A DNA stretch of 37,456 nt. Origin: Chloroflexaceae bacterium (GTDB taxonomy: Bacteria; Chloroflexota; Chloroflexia; Chloroflexales; Chloroflexaceae). Under the pieces are notes generated by a model. That model did no database searches and was not told the origin of the DNA. It saw nothing but the letters and a program-made list of their open reading frames with translations. The stretch is from NCBI GenBank assembly GCA_028282325.1, contig JANQID010000063.1, positions 1-37,456 on the forward strand, in the 5' to 3' direction. The position numbers were made by a program, and so were the translations under genes. Every line of letters starts with the position of its first letter. Position 1 is the first letter of the stretch. Positions 14,829 through 21,779 of the stretch are shown here, one piece after another.

Positions 14829-15713
14829 ATGCACGATGAGGATGCCCAACCCGACGGTATTCGCGACCCGCGCAACCGGCTCAACGATCTCACCGGGCGC
14901 GAGTGGATCTATGCGCTGCGCTCGGTGATCGCCACAAGCTATCCGACCAGCGGGTCCGAATCATACGCACATCGCCTGCGTCGCGCGCATCCCTCGCCCA
15001 AGCCGCCGCAGTTGCTTGCCGAGACTGTGCGTTTCTTCACCCGCGCCGACGGTCACGTGCTCGACCCGTTCGCGGGGGTGGGCGGCACGCTGCTGGCCTG
15101 CGCGATCGAAGGCCGCACGGCGGTCGGCGTCGAGCTGGCCCGACGCTATGCCGACATCTACGCCGAGGTCTGTGCCGAGCTGGGCCTGGCGCGCCAGCCG
15201 CTGGTTGTCGGCGACGCACGTCGTCTGGCCGACTACGCCGAGGTGCGCGACCGCGCCTTCGACCTGATCCTCACCGACCCGCCATACGCCCAGATGCAAG
15301 CGAAAGCGAAGACCGGCGAGCGCAAGAAACGCGGGCGCGGCGACGCAACGCCCTTCACCGACTCCGCCGCCGATCTGGGCAACCTCGGCTACCACGATTT
15401 TCTGCGCGAACTGCGCGCCGTGCTCGCGGGCGCGCTGGCCTTTCTCAAGCCGATGGGCCATCTCGTGCTGTTCACCAAAGACCTGCAACCGACCGCCGAA
15501 CATCACAACATGCTGCACGCCGACATCGTGCAAGAACTGCGCACTGTCCCCGGCCTGGCCTTCCGCGGCTATCGCATCTGGCACGACCAGAGCCAGAACC
15601 TCTACCCGTTCGGCTACCCGTTCGCGTTTGTCGCCAACCAGGTTCACCAGTTCATTCTGATCTTTCGCTACGAACCATCTGCCGATCACGGGCGATCCGA
15701 AGCGGTGTTATAA
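14829..15713 (+). CDS. DNA (N4/N6) methyltransferase-like protein
   Basis: This SAM-dependent methyltransferase of 294 residues has the amino-DNA-methyltransferase motif pair DPFAGVGGT (79-87) and TDPPY (DPPY 150-153). A motif X-like HPSPKPPQLLAE lies before them. Order X-I-IV with no long target-recognition insert suggests a solitary methyltransferase; RNA or base modification cannot be excluded because DPPY enzymes include RNA methylases. No restriction partner is adjacent. An ATG at 14808 overlapping carA would add seven residues. Neither start has a clear Shine-Dalgarno, so the start is uncertain. The tight packing suggests co-transcription with carA. Confidence 0.75.
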   Translation: MHDEDAQPDGIRDPRNRLNDLTGREWIYALRSVIATSYPTSGSESYAHRLRRAHPSPKPPQLLAETVRFFTRADGHVLDPFAGVGGTLLACAIEGRTAVGVELARRYADIYAEVCAELGLARQPLVVGDARRLADYAEVRDRAFDLILTDPPYAQMQAKAKTGERKKRGRGDATPFTDSAADLGNLGYHDFLRELRAVLAGALAFLKPMGHLVLFTKDLQPTAEHHNMLHADIVQELRTVPGLAFRGYRIWHDQSQNLYPFGYPFAFVANQVHQFILIFRYEPSADHGRSEAVL

Positions 15714-15751
15714 TTCCGCCCGATATGCATTCAACGGTTGCGGATTGAGCT

Positions 15752-16189
15752 ATGCCCTGGTCGTTGCGCGCCCTGCTTGATCGTTTTCGGCCCGATCCCG
15801 TCGCCATCCTGGCGCAGCGGGGCTATCATCTCGTTGACGGATCGTACGGTGCTCCGCCCTCGCTGATCTACCTGATGCACGAGAATCGCCGGGCCGGGTT
15901 TATCGAGCTTTCCTGGAGCAGCCTCGATACGATCAGCAACTTCGGCATCATGATCTATCCGGCGTACCGCAATCGCGGCCTGGGCACGCTGTTGCTGCAA
16001 GCGCTGATCGCACTGGCGCGCAACCGCGGAGTCGCAACGATCCACGGCCTGGTGCGCCGGCAGGATCTCGCGGCGCAGCCTCATCTGTTGCGCTGGTATC
16101 GCGAGAACGGCTTTGCGACGATCGAGGCGCAGAGCATCGTCACAGCGGCCTGGTTGTTGTTCGAGTTTCGACGCGGCGCAAAGACCTGA
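15752..16189 (+). CDS. GNAT-family acetyltransferase
   Basis: This 145-residue protein fits the GNAT fold. A central strand with FIELSW is followed by GIMIYPAYRNRGLGT, whose RNRGLGT (73-79) is the acetyl-CoA pyrophosphate loop, then the helix LLLQALIALAR. A C-terminal LRWYRENGFATIE completes motif B. It acetylates an unknown amine substrate. It follows the methyltransferase by 38 bases and may belong to the same transcript. Confidence 0.8.
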   Translation: MPWSLRALLDRFRPDPVAILAQRGYHLVDGSYGAPPSLIYLMHENRRAGFIELSWSSLDTISNFGIMIYPAYRNRGLGTLLLQALIALARNRGVATIHGLVRRQDLAAQPHLLRWYRENGFATIEAQSIVTAAWLLFEFRRGAKT

Positions 16190-16271
16190 TGCCCTGTGCT
16201 ATCAACGACTATGCGATACTTTCAAAACCGGATGACATGAGAGCAACGGCGAGCCTGGAGTGGAACGGCGG

Positions 16272-16604
16272 ATGATGAGCGTACGTGTACGGGAATGGTC
16301 GGCGGTAATCGGGTTTATCGTAGTAGTCGGCGTTGCGTTGGCGCTGGCGTTTCCGGCGTCCGGCGTCGCTTCCGCAGCGCGCCCGGACGCCGCGGCGGCG
16401 CTTGTCGCGCCGGCGGGGAATGCAGCCGCCGCCTGGTTGTTCGCCGAACCGACCGAAGAGCCGCAGGAAGAGCGATCCACCGATGAGGTGGCGGTGCGTC
16501 TGGCGATTGTATTTGCCTGCATGGTGACTCTCAGCGCGGTGTCGTTGGGGGCGAGCCTGGCGATCCGGCGACGCATTGATGCGATCAGTCCCGATCAAGA
16601 TTAA
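16272..16604 (+). CDS. small membrane protein of unknown function
   Basis: This 110-residue protein is not recognised. It has two hydrophobic segments (about 10-33 and 77-99) separated by an alanine-rich and acidic stretch containing PTEEPQEERSTDE, and a short charged tail with RRRIDAISPDQD. It could be a membrane anchor or small envelope protein. An in-frame GTG lies at 16260, but the ATG pair at 16272/16275 after GGCGG is more likely. Confidence 0.5.
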   Translation: MMSVRVREWSAVIGFIVVVGVALALAFPASGVASAARPDAAAALVAPAGNAAAAWLFAEPTEEPQEERSTDEVAVRLAIVFACMVTLSAVSLGASLAIRRRIDAISPDQD

Positions 16605-16722
16605 CATTACTGACAAGGGCGAACGATTGCTCGCCCTGACTTCATACTGTCGTGCGGTATGCGATAATCTCGAATGGCGGCATACGCAGCATTGGATGGT
16701 TCAAACGAAAGGATAGCATTGC

Positions 16723-17115
16723 ATGAATGTCCGCTGGTCGGCGGTGTTTTGGGGATTCTTTGTCGATTATATCCTCTCGTTTCTAGTTCAGCTCATTGCC
16801 CTAGCCTTGCAGATCATTCCCCTTGAAGGCTCGCTTAATCTGTCACGACCGACAGATCTGATCTTGATGGGCATTTTGTTGCTGGCGACCGGCGTCGGCG
16901 GCTTTGTCGCCGGGCATCGCGCGGGCGAATCGCGCATCATCAACGGCTTTATGGTGGGGGTTGTCGGCATTCTCTACGGTGCTCTGCTCTCGCTGTTTGA
17001 CGATGCGTCGGTTGAGCGCTATATCATCTTCACGCAGATTATCGGGTGTGGTATGGGCGCGCTGGGCGGCTATCTCAGCACGTTCTACAAAAGCGGTCTC
17101 TGGCCGCGATCCTGA
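16723..17115 (+). CDS. four-helix membrane protein
   Basis: This 130-residue integral membrane protein has about four hydrophobic helices (roughly 8-33, 47-64, 74-93, 103-122). The second is glycine-rich, LLLATGVGGFVAGHRAG, a pattern seen in small TIGR04086/DUF3792-like membrane proteins. Function is unknown. GAAAGGA precedes the ATG. It stands alone, convergent with the pseudouridine synthase gene. Confidence 0.65.
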   Translation: MNVRWSAVFWGFFVDYILSFLVQLIALALQIIPLEGSLNLSRPTDLILMGILLLATGVGGFVAGHRAGESRIINGFMVGVVGILYGALLSLFDDASVERYIIFTQIIGCGMGALGGYLSTFYKSGLWPRS

Positions 17116-17208
17116 GTGAACCATTGCGAAGTGCGGGAGCTATGCTCTCGCCACGCTTCCTCCTGATGCGACCATCCCGAGTAGCGCGGAGCGCATATCG
17201 AGAGATGC

Positions 17209-18159
17209 TCACGTCAGACGGAGTCGGTGCAGGGTTTCGGTGATGCGTGGGGGCGGATCGGCGACGAGTTCGAGTAACTGACCGGTGATCGGGTGGGGCA
17301 GGCGCAGATGCGATGCGTGCAGCAGATGTCCGTCGTATGCGTCGGGAAACGGAGACGGCCCGCCGTAACGTCGGTCGCCGAGCAGCGGATGGCCAATCGA
17401 CGCCAGGTGCAGGCGGATCTGGTGGGTGCGCCCGGTGTGAAGCGTGGCGCGGATCAGCGTGGCTTCGTCGAGTCGCTGGACAACCTCGATGCCGGTGTGG
17501 GCGAATTTCACCCGGCTGCCTCCCAGTAGCGGCGCGCCGATTTGGTCGAGCGGATACACCCGCCAGCGTCCGCCGCGGCTGCGCCCGTGCCCGGTGCGGA
17601 TCTCGTAGCGTTCCTCCTCCGGGACGCCCGCGCAAACTCCCAGGTAGGTTTTGTTTACCGCGCCCCCGGCGAACGCGGCCTGCAATGGCGCATTGGCCGC
17701 CGGGTCTTTGCTGGTCAGCAGAATGCCGGATGTGTCGCGATCGAGCTGGTGCGCCAGGTGCAACGTCGGTGCGGCGCCGTCACGATTGGCGAGCCACTGC
17801 GTCAGGGCTGCCAACACATTGCCTTGCGCATCCCAGGGCGTCGGGCCGGTGTACCAGCCCGCGCGTTTGTTCAGCGCCAGCAGCCACGCATCCTCGTAGA
17901 TAATGTCGGCGGGGGTGATGTCCAACTCGGCGTATGCGCCGTCGGGCGGGCGGTGGATGGTCAGGCGTCCGCCGGGCGGGGCCGCTGCCGTCGCATCACC
18001 GACGCGCCGGCCATCAAGCCAGACGCCGCCGCGCTCCAGCAGCCGTCGCGCCGCGTCCACACCGACAATTCCGGCGACCAGTTCGGCGATCGATTGTTGC
18101 ACGCCGTCGGCGGGAATGATCCGCCTGATCGGCGCTGTGTCGTGTGAAGCTGTGTTCAT
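17209..18159 (-). CDS. RluA-family pseudouridine synthase
   Basis: This 316-residue enzyme isomerises uridine to pseudouridine in rRNA or tRNA. It has an N-terminal S4-like part with LLERGGVWLDGRRV, then the catalytic domain with HQLDRDTSGI, where D140 is the catalytic aspartate. NKRAGWYTGPT, THQIRLHLASIGHPLLGD and the C-terminal HLRLPHPITG strand follow. The exact RNA target cannot be assigned. The frame is open far upstream to 18516 but overlaps the plus-strand gene at 18250, and a TATAAT lies on the minus strand at 18201-18196. The ATG at 18159 is therefore the best start. Confidence 0.88.
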   Translation of the reverse strand: MNTASHDTAPIRRIIPADGVQQSIAELVAGIVGVDAARRLLERGGVWLDGRRVGDATAAAPPGGRLTIHRPPDGAYAELDITPADIIYEDAWLLALNKRAGWYTGPTPWDAQGNVLAALTQWLANRDGAAPTLHLAHQLDRDTSGILLTSKDPAANAPLQAAFAGGAVNKTYLGVCAGVPEEERYEIRTGHGRSRGGRWRVYPLDQIGAPLLGGSRVKFAHTGIEVVQRLDEATLIRATLHTGRTHQIRLHLASIGHPLLGDRRYGGPSPFPDAYDGHLLHASHLRLPHPITGQLLELVADPPPRITETLHRLRLT

Positions 18160-18249
18160 ACGGGTCGTGTAGTATGCGTGACGCCAATGCATATGATTAT
18201 ACGTGATCAGCGGACGCCTGGCGTTGATGTGTGAGATTTCAGGTGCGTG

Positions 18250-18792
18250 ATGGAACTCCGAACCGAGCGCTTGATTTTGCGCGAGTTCACCGACCATGAC
18301 TGGCCCGACGTGCTGGCCTACCAGACCGATCCCCGCTATCTGCGCTACTATGCATGGACAGAGCGCACCCCCGCAGCGGTGCGCGCATTCGTCCAGACGT
18401 TTCTCGATCAGCAGCAGGCACAGCCGCGCAGCAAGTTTCAGCTTGCCATCACCCTGAAATCCAACCAGCGACTCATCGGCAACTGCGGACTGCGTATGCA
18501 ATCTGCCGATGCGCATGAAGGCGACATCGGCTACGAACTGGCGCCCGATTGTTGGGGGCAGGGCTACGCCACCGAAGCGGCGCGGGCTATGGTGCAGTTC
18601 GGGTTCGACGAGTTGCAGCTCCAGCGCATCTGGTCATGGTGCATTGCCGACAATATCGGTTCGGTTCGCGTGCTGGAAAAGCTCGGGATGCGCTGCGAGG
18701 AACGCTTCCGTCACAAAGAGCGCTTCAAAGGGCAGTGGTGGGATGTGTTACTGTTTGCTATGCTGGACGAGGAGTGGCGTGGGCGGCAATGA
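18250..18792 (+). CDS. RimJ/RimL-type GNAT acetyltransferase
   Basis: This 180-residue protein begins MELRTERLILREFTDHDW, the signature of RimJ/RimL-like N-acetyltransferases. Motif A is ELAPDCWGQGYATEAARAM, with the GQGYA loop at 103-107, and motif B is NIGSVRVLEKLGMR. Likely acetyl acceptors are protein N-termini or small amines; the substrate is not predictable. A GTG just before the ATG was not used. It is divergent from the pseudouridine synthase and is the last core-like gene before the cassette region. Confidence 0.85.
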   Translation: MELRTERLILREFTDHDWPDVLAYQTDPRYLRYYAWTERTPAAVRAFVQTFLDQQQAQPRSKFQLAITLKSNQRLIGNCGLRMQSADAHEGDIGYELAPDCWGQGYATEAARAMVQFGFDELQLQRIWSWCIADNIGSVRVLEKLGMRCEERFRHKERFKGQWWDVLLFAMLDEEWRGRQ

Positions 18793-19012
18793 GGCTCGCG
18801 CCGGATCGCGCTATGAGTATGCAACAGCTTCAGACCACGACCTTTGCCTGCGTCGAGAGGTCGTTCGGCTTGAACAGCCAGATAACAACGACTGCCCAGA
18901 TCATCACAACGGTGCTCACAACTGTGTCCAGAACGCCGTTGCTGGCATCCGAATACTATGCAGCGACCCGCGTAGATGATTACGATGCCGCCGAAGACGG
19001 CTCCGGGCAATC

Positions 19013-19120
19013 TATAGGCCGCAAGATTGCCGTCTATAACATGGCTCAAGGCGCTCATAGACGGCATAATTGCTGGGTATTATTACTCTGAGGGATCATA
19101 GGCGGCAAGATTGCTGTCTA
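19013..19120. repeat. three palindromic 25-bp repeats
   Basis: Three related copies lie at 19013-19038, 19056-19082 and 19097-19120, built on ATAGRCGGCA and TTGCYGTCTA. Each is itself nearly palindromic (copy 1 pairs TATAG with CTATA and beyond). They sit immediately upstream of the first cassette gene. In the rest of 18793-19142 no gene is supported. The repeats could be operators, hairpins or recombination sites; the function is unknown. Confidence 0.55.
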
Positions 19121-19142
19121 ATTCATGTTAGCGGAGAATGAT

Positions 19143-19571
19143 ATGGAGATACGTGAGGCGACATCATCTGATGTGCCCGCCATGTATGCCGTTGATCATA
19201 TGGCAGCCGAAGAAGGCAGTCGGCGGCAACACATACGCGACTGGGTTGACGCGGGCCAGGCGATAGTTGCGCTCATTGACAGCACTGTAGTTGGGTATTC
19301 AGCCTTGGAGTACACTTTCTTTGGCTGCGGCTTCATAGCCATGTTGATGGTGAGAAAGGAGAGCCGACGCAAGGGTGTTGCTACTGCTCTTGTCACACGC
19401 CTTGAGGAACTCTGCAAGACTGAGAAGCTCTTCACGTCAACCAACGAATCTAACAAGCCCATGCAGGCCCTTATGAAGAACATGTCATACGAACCGAGCG
19501 GGATCGTATACAACCTGGATGATGGAGATCCCGAATTGTTCTATGTAAAGAGAAAGAAAGAGAGCCGCTAA
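19143..19571 (+). CDS. GNAT acetyltransferase (first cassette)
   Basis: This 142-residue GNAT enzyme has an N-terminal MEIREATSSDVPAMY, a VVGYSALEYTFF strand, and acetyl-CoA loop RRKGVATALV, followed by NESNKPMQALMKNMSYEPSG, the usual C-terminal motif. Substrate is unknown. The ATG at 19143 has GGAG six bases upstream and is preferred over an ATG at 19125. Its stop codon lies inside the attC-like site C, the arrangement typical of integron cassettes. Base composition is lower in GC than the core genes upstream. Confidence 0.8.
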   Translation: MEIREATSSDVPAMYAVDHMAAEEGSRRQHIRDWVDAGQAIVALIDSTVVGYSALEYTFFGCGFIAMLMVRKESRRKGVATALVTRLEELCKTEKLFTSTNESNKPMQALMKNMSYEPSGIVYNLDDGDPELFYVKRKKESR

Positions 19572-19623
19572 CCAGTCGCTGCAGGGGATACGCTAACGCG
19601 CGCCCCTGAGCTCAACGTTGGGC
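19566..19623 (+). mobile_element. short attC-like site (site C)
   Basis: This 58-bp palindromic site begins CGCTAAC and ends in a canonical GTTGGGC (19617-19623). The inner arms CAGGGG (19582-19587) and CCCCTG (19603-19608) are complementary. The size and layout match short attC sites. It begins at the GNAT stop codon. The left box departs from RYYYAAC in two positions. Confidence 0.6.
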
Positions 19624-19652
19624 GGCTCAATACAAGCCTTCACTCTGTCTCG

Positions 19653-19717
19653 ACGATGCAGATTCAGCGACTGTGGTGTGCGAAAGGATGTGCCTCAGGC
19701 ATACGAATCTGCATCGT
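19653..19717. repeat. 13-bp perfect inverted repeat
   Basis: ACGATGCAGATTC (19653-19665) and its exact complement (19705-19717) enclose 39 bases, downstream of attC-like site C. It may form a hairpin or be a binding site. No gene lies in 19624-19896. Confidence 0.55.
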
Positions 19718-19770
19718 GTGGCCTCACCTTACGATTCAGCGTGCCGCTCCGAAACGGTGTGCTAAAATAG

Positions 19771-19858
19771 TTGACACTAAAGGGGAAAATAAGCTATTAT
19801 GACGGTATAAGATCGATGTACACGTAAACTATTCTTATCGATCCAACTGTGCTATAAT
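19771..19858 (+). promoter_or_regulatory. sigma70-type promoter(s) of the second cassette
   Basis: TTGACA (19771-19776) and TATTAT (19795-19800) are separated by 18 bases. A second perfect TATAAT lies at 19853-19858 with a poor -35. A 13-base near-repeat TGTGCTAWAATAG occurs at 19758 and 19848. Between the two lies a 7-bp inverted repeat GATCGAT / ATCGATC (19811-19817, 19837-19843). This suggests regulated, possibly double, promoters for the genes at 19897 and 20141. Confidence 0.55.
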
Positions 19859-19896
19859 AGCCTCATCGTCTCCAGAATAGCTCAGGTAGATACGAA

Positions 19897-20130
19897 GTGC
19901 GCTTTGATATCATCGAGGACATCCATGATATTGAGACCATTGCAATTAATACGGGCATTCGAGAAGTCGAACGATTACGGAAAGTCTATGGAAAAGCGCG
20001 ATGGCGAAAGAAAAAAGGCATCGCAATGATTAGACTTGAAGATGGCACGATACATCACGCAATATTGCACTGGTATGAAGCGACAGGCATGGGGCGGAAG
20101 GAAGTCAAGATCAAGTATCTTCTGGATTAA
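19897..20130 (+). CDS. small hypothetical protein of a conserved pair
   Basis: This 77-residue protein starts at GTG: MRFDIIEDIHDIETIAINTG, then EVERLRKVYGKARWRKKKGI and a C-terminal HWYEATGMGRKEVKIKYLLD. I recall such proteins as common hypotheticals in cyanobacteria and Chloroflexota but know no function. It is basic, with a likely beta-rich end. AGGTAG precedes the start. It is followed 10 bases later by another small gene, so the two probably form one cassette operon. A toxin-antitoxin role is possible but unsupported. Confidence 0.6.
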   Translation: MRFDIIEDIHDIETIAINTGIREVERLRKVYGKARWRKKKGIAMIRLEDGTIHHAILHWYEATGMGRKEVKIKYLLD

Positions 20131-20140
20131 GGAGGCGCAT

Positions 20141-20374
20141 ATGAACGTCCATCAACAAGAGATTCATTTCGTTATTTGTATCGATAATGCCGAATATCCA
20201 GCTGCGCTCGAACAGCGAAAGATTTATCAGGTGATCGTCGATGAGGCCGCCGCACAACATCGTCTGCTGCGCGTGATCGATGAATCGGGTGAGGATTATT
20301 TATATCCACAAGGGTATTTCATCCCCGTTGACTTTGCGCCAAGCGTTCAAGAAGCGCTGTTACGCGCTGCATAA
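20141..20374 (+). CDS. small hypothetical protein, second of the pair
   Basis: This 77-residue protein begins MNVHQQEIHFVICIDNAEYP and contains LEQRKIYQVIVDEAA and LLRVIDESGEDYLYPQGYFI. It is a recurrent hypothetical type in cyanobacteria and Chloroflexota with no known function (from memory). A strong AAGGAGG lies before the ATG. It lies between the preceding gene and attC-like site D, consistent with a two-gene cassette. Confidence 0.6.
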   Translation: MNVHQQEIHFVICIDNAEYPAALEQRKIYQVIVDEAAAQHRLLRVIDESGEDYLYPQGYFIPVDFAPSVQEALLRAA

Positions 20375-20459
20375 GAACGAATAACGCGTACACTACATGC
20401 CGTAACATTGTTTTAGAAAAGCCACCCTCACCGTCTCCTTGTAAAACCTTTGCCAGACC

Positions 20460-20588
20460 GCCCAACAACGCTCGCAGACACCGCTGGCGCGGCCCGGAAT
20501 CTGGTGCGTTTTATATGCGCGTTCCGTGCCGATGCGCGGTGCCATCTATCGAACTCGCCCGCGGCGCAGGTGAAGCCCAGCGTTGGGC
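20460..20588 (+). mobile_element. attC-like recombination site (site D)
   Basis: This 129-bp site runs from GCCCAAC (20460-20466) to GTTGGGC (20582-20588), perfect complements. The inner arm ACCGCTGGCG pairs with CGCCCGCGG near the far end. It differs from site E at only about nine positions (by eye about 93% identical) and shares its inner sequence with the minus-oriented sites A and B. It fills much of the gap 20375-20674. Confidence 0.75.
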
Positions 20589-20625
20589 GGCGTAACGGCA
20601 CCTCGCACGGCACATCGGTATGTAG

Positions 20626-20660
20626 TATAATATGTACGGATGTGCAACATGCGGTACATA
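20626..20660 (+). promoter_or_regulatory. promoter and likely autoregulatory operator of vapB
   Basis: A perfect TATAAT (20626-20631) is followed by a 7-bp inverted repeat TATGTAC (20631-20637) / GTACATA (20654-20660) that ends at the AAGGAG of vapB. VapB antitoxins commonly bind such operators, so autoregulation is a reasonable inference. The -35 is weak. Confidence 0.5.
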
Positions 20661-20674
20661 AGGAGATGAACCAT

Positions 20675-20890
20675 ATGCAGGCATATCGCTTCGAAACAAC
20701 CGTTGCTCCGGATGGTTCAGTCGTGATTACACATCTACCCTTAGCGGCAGGAGATGTCGTAGAGGTTATTGTTTTACTTCAAGAACACCACACAGAAGCA
20801 AAAAAGAAATATCCCCTGAAAGGAACGCCTGTCACCTATCATCATCCGACCGAGCCAGTTGCACAAGATGAGTGGAGTGCATTGCAATGA
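20675..20890 (+). CDS. vapB: VapB-type antitoxin
   Basis: This 71-residue protein, MQAYRFETTVAPDGSVVITH onward, has a beta-hairpin-like N-terminus suited to a swapped-hairpin DNA-binding domain (LPLAAGDVVEVIVL). The tail KYPLKGTPVTYHHPTEPVAQ recurs in antitoxins paired with PIN toxins. The ATG at 20675 lies nine bases after AAGGAG; an ATG at 20666 abuts it and is less likely. The stop overlaps the vapC start (ATGA). Confidence 0.7.
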   Translation: MQAYRFETTVAPDGSVVITHLPLAAGDVVEVIVLLQEHHTEAKKKYPLKGTPVTYHHPTEPVAQDEWSALQ

Positions 20891-21279
20891 TTGTGCTCGA
20901 CACCCATATTTGGGTATGGTGGGTTCACGACGATCCATAACTCTCACAAGAGTACAAAGCGTATATTGAGCATAACGAGCAAAGTGGTATCGGAATAAGC
21001 ACAATTACATGTTGGGAAATCGCAAAATTAGTAGAGCATGGCCGATTGATTCTCCCTGTCACAATTTCCGATTGGTTTGACCAAGCACTTGCCTATCCTG
21101 GCGTCCGTCTTCTGACGATCACTCCCCAAATCGCGATAGAATCAACCCAACTCCCGCAACCGTTTCATAAAGATCCCGCAGATCAGATCATTGTCGCGAC
21201 CGCCCGCGTCTATCACGTACGACTCGTCACCATTGATGGAAAAATCCGCCAATATCCGCATGTGCAGCTTGCACCGTGA
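20887..21279 (+). pseudogene. vapC: VapC PIN-domain toxin with an in-frame stop
   Basis: This is a full-length PIN-domain RNase frame of 130 codons. It has MIVLDTHIWVWWVHDDP with catalytic D5, TITCWEIAKLVEHGRL with the conserved glutamate, DPADQIIVATARVYHVRLVT and TIDGKI. Codon 18 is TAA (20938-20940), directly after DDP where homologs usually have a sense codon before LS. Downstream of the stop the frame remains intact and no good start is visible before the second acidic motif. The toxin is thus probably recently inactivated, unless the TAA is a sequencing error. Confidence 0.75.
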
Positions 21280-21362
21280 AATCTTTTAGCTACTAATCTA
21301 CTTTAGAGAAGACGAGAAATAAGCGTCAATCGCCATACATTCTTTACACCTCCCTTCCTGCC

Positions 21363-21491
21363 ACCCAACAACACTCGCAGACGCCGCTGGCGCGGCCCGG
21401 AATCTGGTGCGTTTTACATGCGCGTTCCGTGCCGATGCGCGGTGCCATCTATCGAACCCGCCCGCGGCGCGCTTGAAGCCCAGCGTTAGGC
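21363..21491 (+). mobile_element. attC-like recombination site (site E)
   Basis: This 129-bp site runs from ACCCAAC (21363-21369) to GTTAGGC (21485-21491), nearly identical to site D. The inner arm CGCCGCTGGCG faces CGCCCGCGGCGCG at the far side. It follows the broken vapC, closing that cassette. Confidence 0.75.
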
Positions 21492-21534
21492 GGCGCCGCA
21501 ACCTGTCGCTTTCGTGAAGAACTATCGGCATCGC

Positions 21535-21672
21535 GATTCGGCGCAATGATTCACGGCAATAGATTCGCTGCAACAGATTCACTGCCAGATTCATAGCAAC
21601 GGATTCGCTGCAACTGACTCACGGCAAGTGATCGCTGCCGGGTTCGCTGCAAGCGACTCATTGCCAGGTTCA
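21535..21672. repeat. degenerate 14-bp tandem repeat, about ten copies
   Basis: Units of the form GATTCRCKGCAANN follow each other about ten times with a 14-bp period. Variants include GACTCACGGCAAGT and GATTCACTGCCA. Because 14 is not a multiple of three it cannot encode a simple protein repeat. It lies between site E and the promoter of the next cassette gene. It could bind a regulator on alternating helix faces, or be a neutral minisatellite. Confidence 0.65.
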
Positions 21673-21710
21673 CAACTATCGTACCAGCCAGCATGCGAAG
21701 GAGCGCGCAG

Positions 21711-21739
21711 TTGCACCGTCGCCCGCGCCTTGCTATACT
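21711..21739 (+). promoter_or_regulatory. sigma70-type promoter
   Basis: TTGCAC (21711-21716) and TATACT (21734-21739) have a 17-base spacer and lie 41 bases before the GTG of the PD-(D/E)XK gene. The cassette thus seems to carry its own promoter. Confidence 0.5.
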
Positions 21740-21779
21740 TATCCTAACCATTGTGAAGGAACGAACCTAGGAGAAGAAT

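Noticed and set aside
18160-18516. Upstream extension of the pseudouridine synthase
   Set aside because: It overlaps a well-supported GNAT gene on the other strand, and the added residues are not family-like.
21535-21672. Tandem repeat considered as a CRISPR array
   Set aside because: The period is 14 bp with no spacers and no cas genes nearby.
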